Source: Rhynchopus sp. YZ270_cl-10
Taxonomy: Eukaryota; Euglenozoa; Diplonemea; Diplonemida; Diplonemidae
Assembly: GCA_964035575.1 (NCBI GenBank)
Contig: OZ037843.1
Coordinates: forward strand, 1,054,001-1,118,000
Length of the DNA: 64,000 bases
Direction: 5' to 3'
Shown: piece by piece, positions 63,416 to 64,000 of the stretch
Numbering within the stretch: the stretch's first letter is position 1
How the letters are laid out: every line of letters begins with the position of its first letter
Translations under genes and position numbers: made by a program
Notes under the pieces: generated by a model
The model's input: the letters and a program-made list of their open reading frames with translations, nothing else
What the model was told of the DNA's origin: nothing
Databases searched by the model: none

Positions 63416-64000
63416 TGCCAGAGGTTTTTTTAGGGACCGGTTTTTTTGAGCTTAGGGGGGGTGAGATGTTTTTTGAGCAAAAAAAAATTTCGCGCGCTTC
63501 GCGCGCGAAGACCCTGGAGAAGCTAGTTTGTGGGGGTTTTGGAATCCGTCCGCGCTGTGGTGGGGTCAATTTGACGAAATGGGCAAGTTCTTGCTTTGGT
63601 CAAAATGGGTGTAAGGAAAAGGGGCCAGTGAAAACATAGAGGATAATATACGAGGGTGAAATGGGTCAAGGGCTGCCCGCCGCAGGCGGAAAATTTTAAT
63701 ATCATGCACTTTTTTGGGGTCAGCAACGAGTACCATGTCATGGGAAGAGTGTGATGCTAGCTTGCGCCGCAGGCGCACGGTACGCTACTTTTATTGTTTC
63801 GCCACATCCTTTTTCTCATTCCCCGTTGGGTTCTACGAGTTTCGTCCGTCAAATGCTAGAAACACTTGTAGTTTATAGTGACTAAGTCTTTGGAAAACAC
63901 GCCCACCCTCTAACTTGCTCCTCGAATCACCCAGTTCACAAGCATTCTCACCCCCCCTAAAAACTCAAAAAAATATCGTGAGAGGGGGTGAAACCCCCCC
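63416..64000. repeat. Dispersed repeat R1, copy 2, truncated by the window end
   Basis: Near-identical to 11352-11990 in the same orientation, with several small deletions. It contains the same four GC hairpins and ends at the window border within the GGGGTGAAACCCCCCC part. No conserved ORF. Confidence 0.92.

Overview
The window is nuclear DNA of a eukaryotic microbe (protist or alga; lineage not determined). The evidence is three spliceosomal introns, each starting GTATGT, in a clear UTP3/SAS10 gene, a further GT-AG intron in a second gene, polyadenylated retroposons, a full-length non-LTR retrotransposon, hAT-type transposase biology, and two paralogs of a protist-style multi-pass membrane protein with a nucleotide-cyclase-like domain. 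Nothing looks prokaryotic. Host genes are sparse and most of the window is repeats.

Layout. 1-8.2 kb: a non-LTR retrotransposon on the minus strand, with a coiled-coil ORF1 and a 1999-residue ORF2 (OTU-like protease, APE endonuclease, reverse transcriptase, zinc knuckle, RNase H). 8.2-12.1 kb: dispersed repeats and retroposon tails. 12.1-13.0 kb: a 307-residue gene with an IQ-like motif. 13-26.5 kb: gene-poor DNA with a MITE, a 3.35-kb element with long terminal inverted repeats (15605-18959), a possible reverse-transcriptase remnant, 16-bp tandem repeats and long palindromes. 26.55-36.67 kb: a chain of five inverted-repeat-bounded modules joined end to end at TA/CCTAGG, one carrying a hAT transposase gene. 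38.6-40.3 kb and 48.3-50.1 kb: the two cyclase-like paralogs. Between them lies a second chain of the same kind (40.46-48.13 kb), including a module that encodes a broken transposase and a module nested inside another exactly at CCTAGG. 51.1-64 kb: the most gene-rich part, with an intron-containing helical-protein gene, a Cys-rich basic protein, UTP3 and a 66-residue basic protein. Mobile elements sit in the introns and gaps.

The most unusual content is the two chains. Every module starts with TAGG (or CCTA) next to a TA dinucleotide, has its own terminal inverted repeat, and often has its own repeated subterminal word. Several carry a long satellite built on a GTAC core. Neighbouring modules either share one CCTAGG or are separated by a pure G or C run. 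A family of almost perfect 1-kb palindromes belongs to the same system. The host genes with recognisable roles point to ribosome biogenesis (UTP3, possibly the small basic protein) and membrane signalling (cyclase-like pair). No operon-like cooperation is visible.
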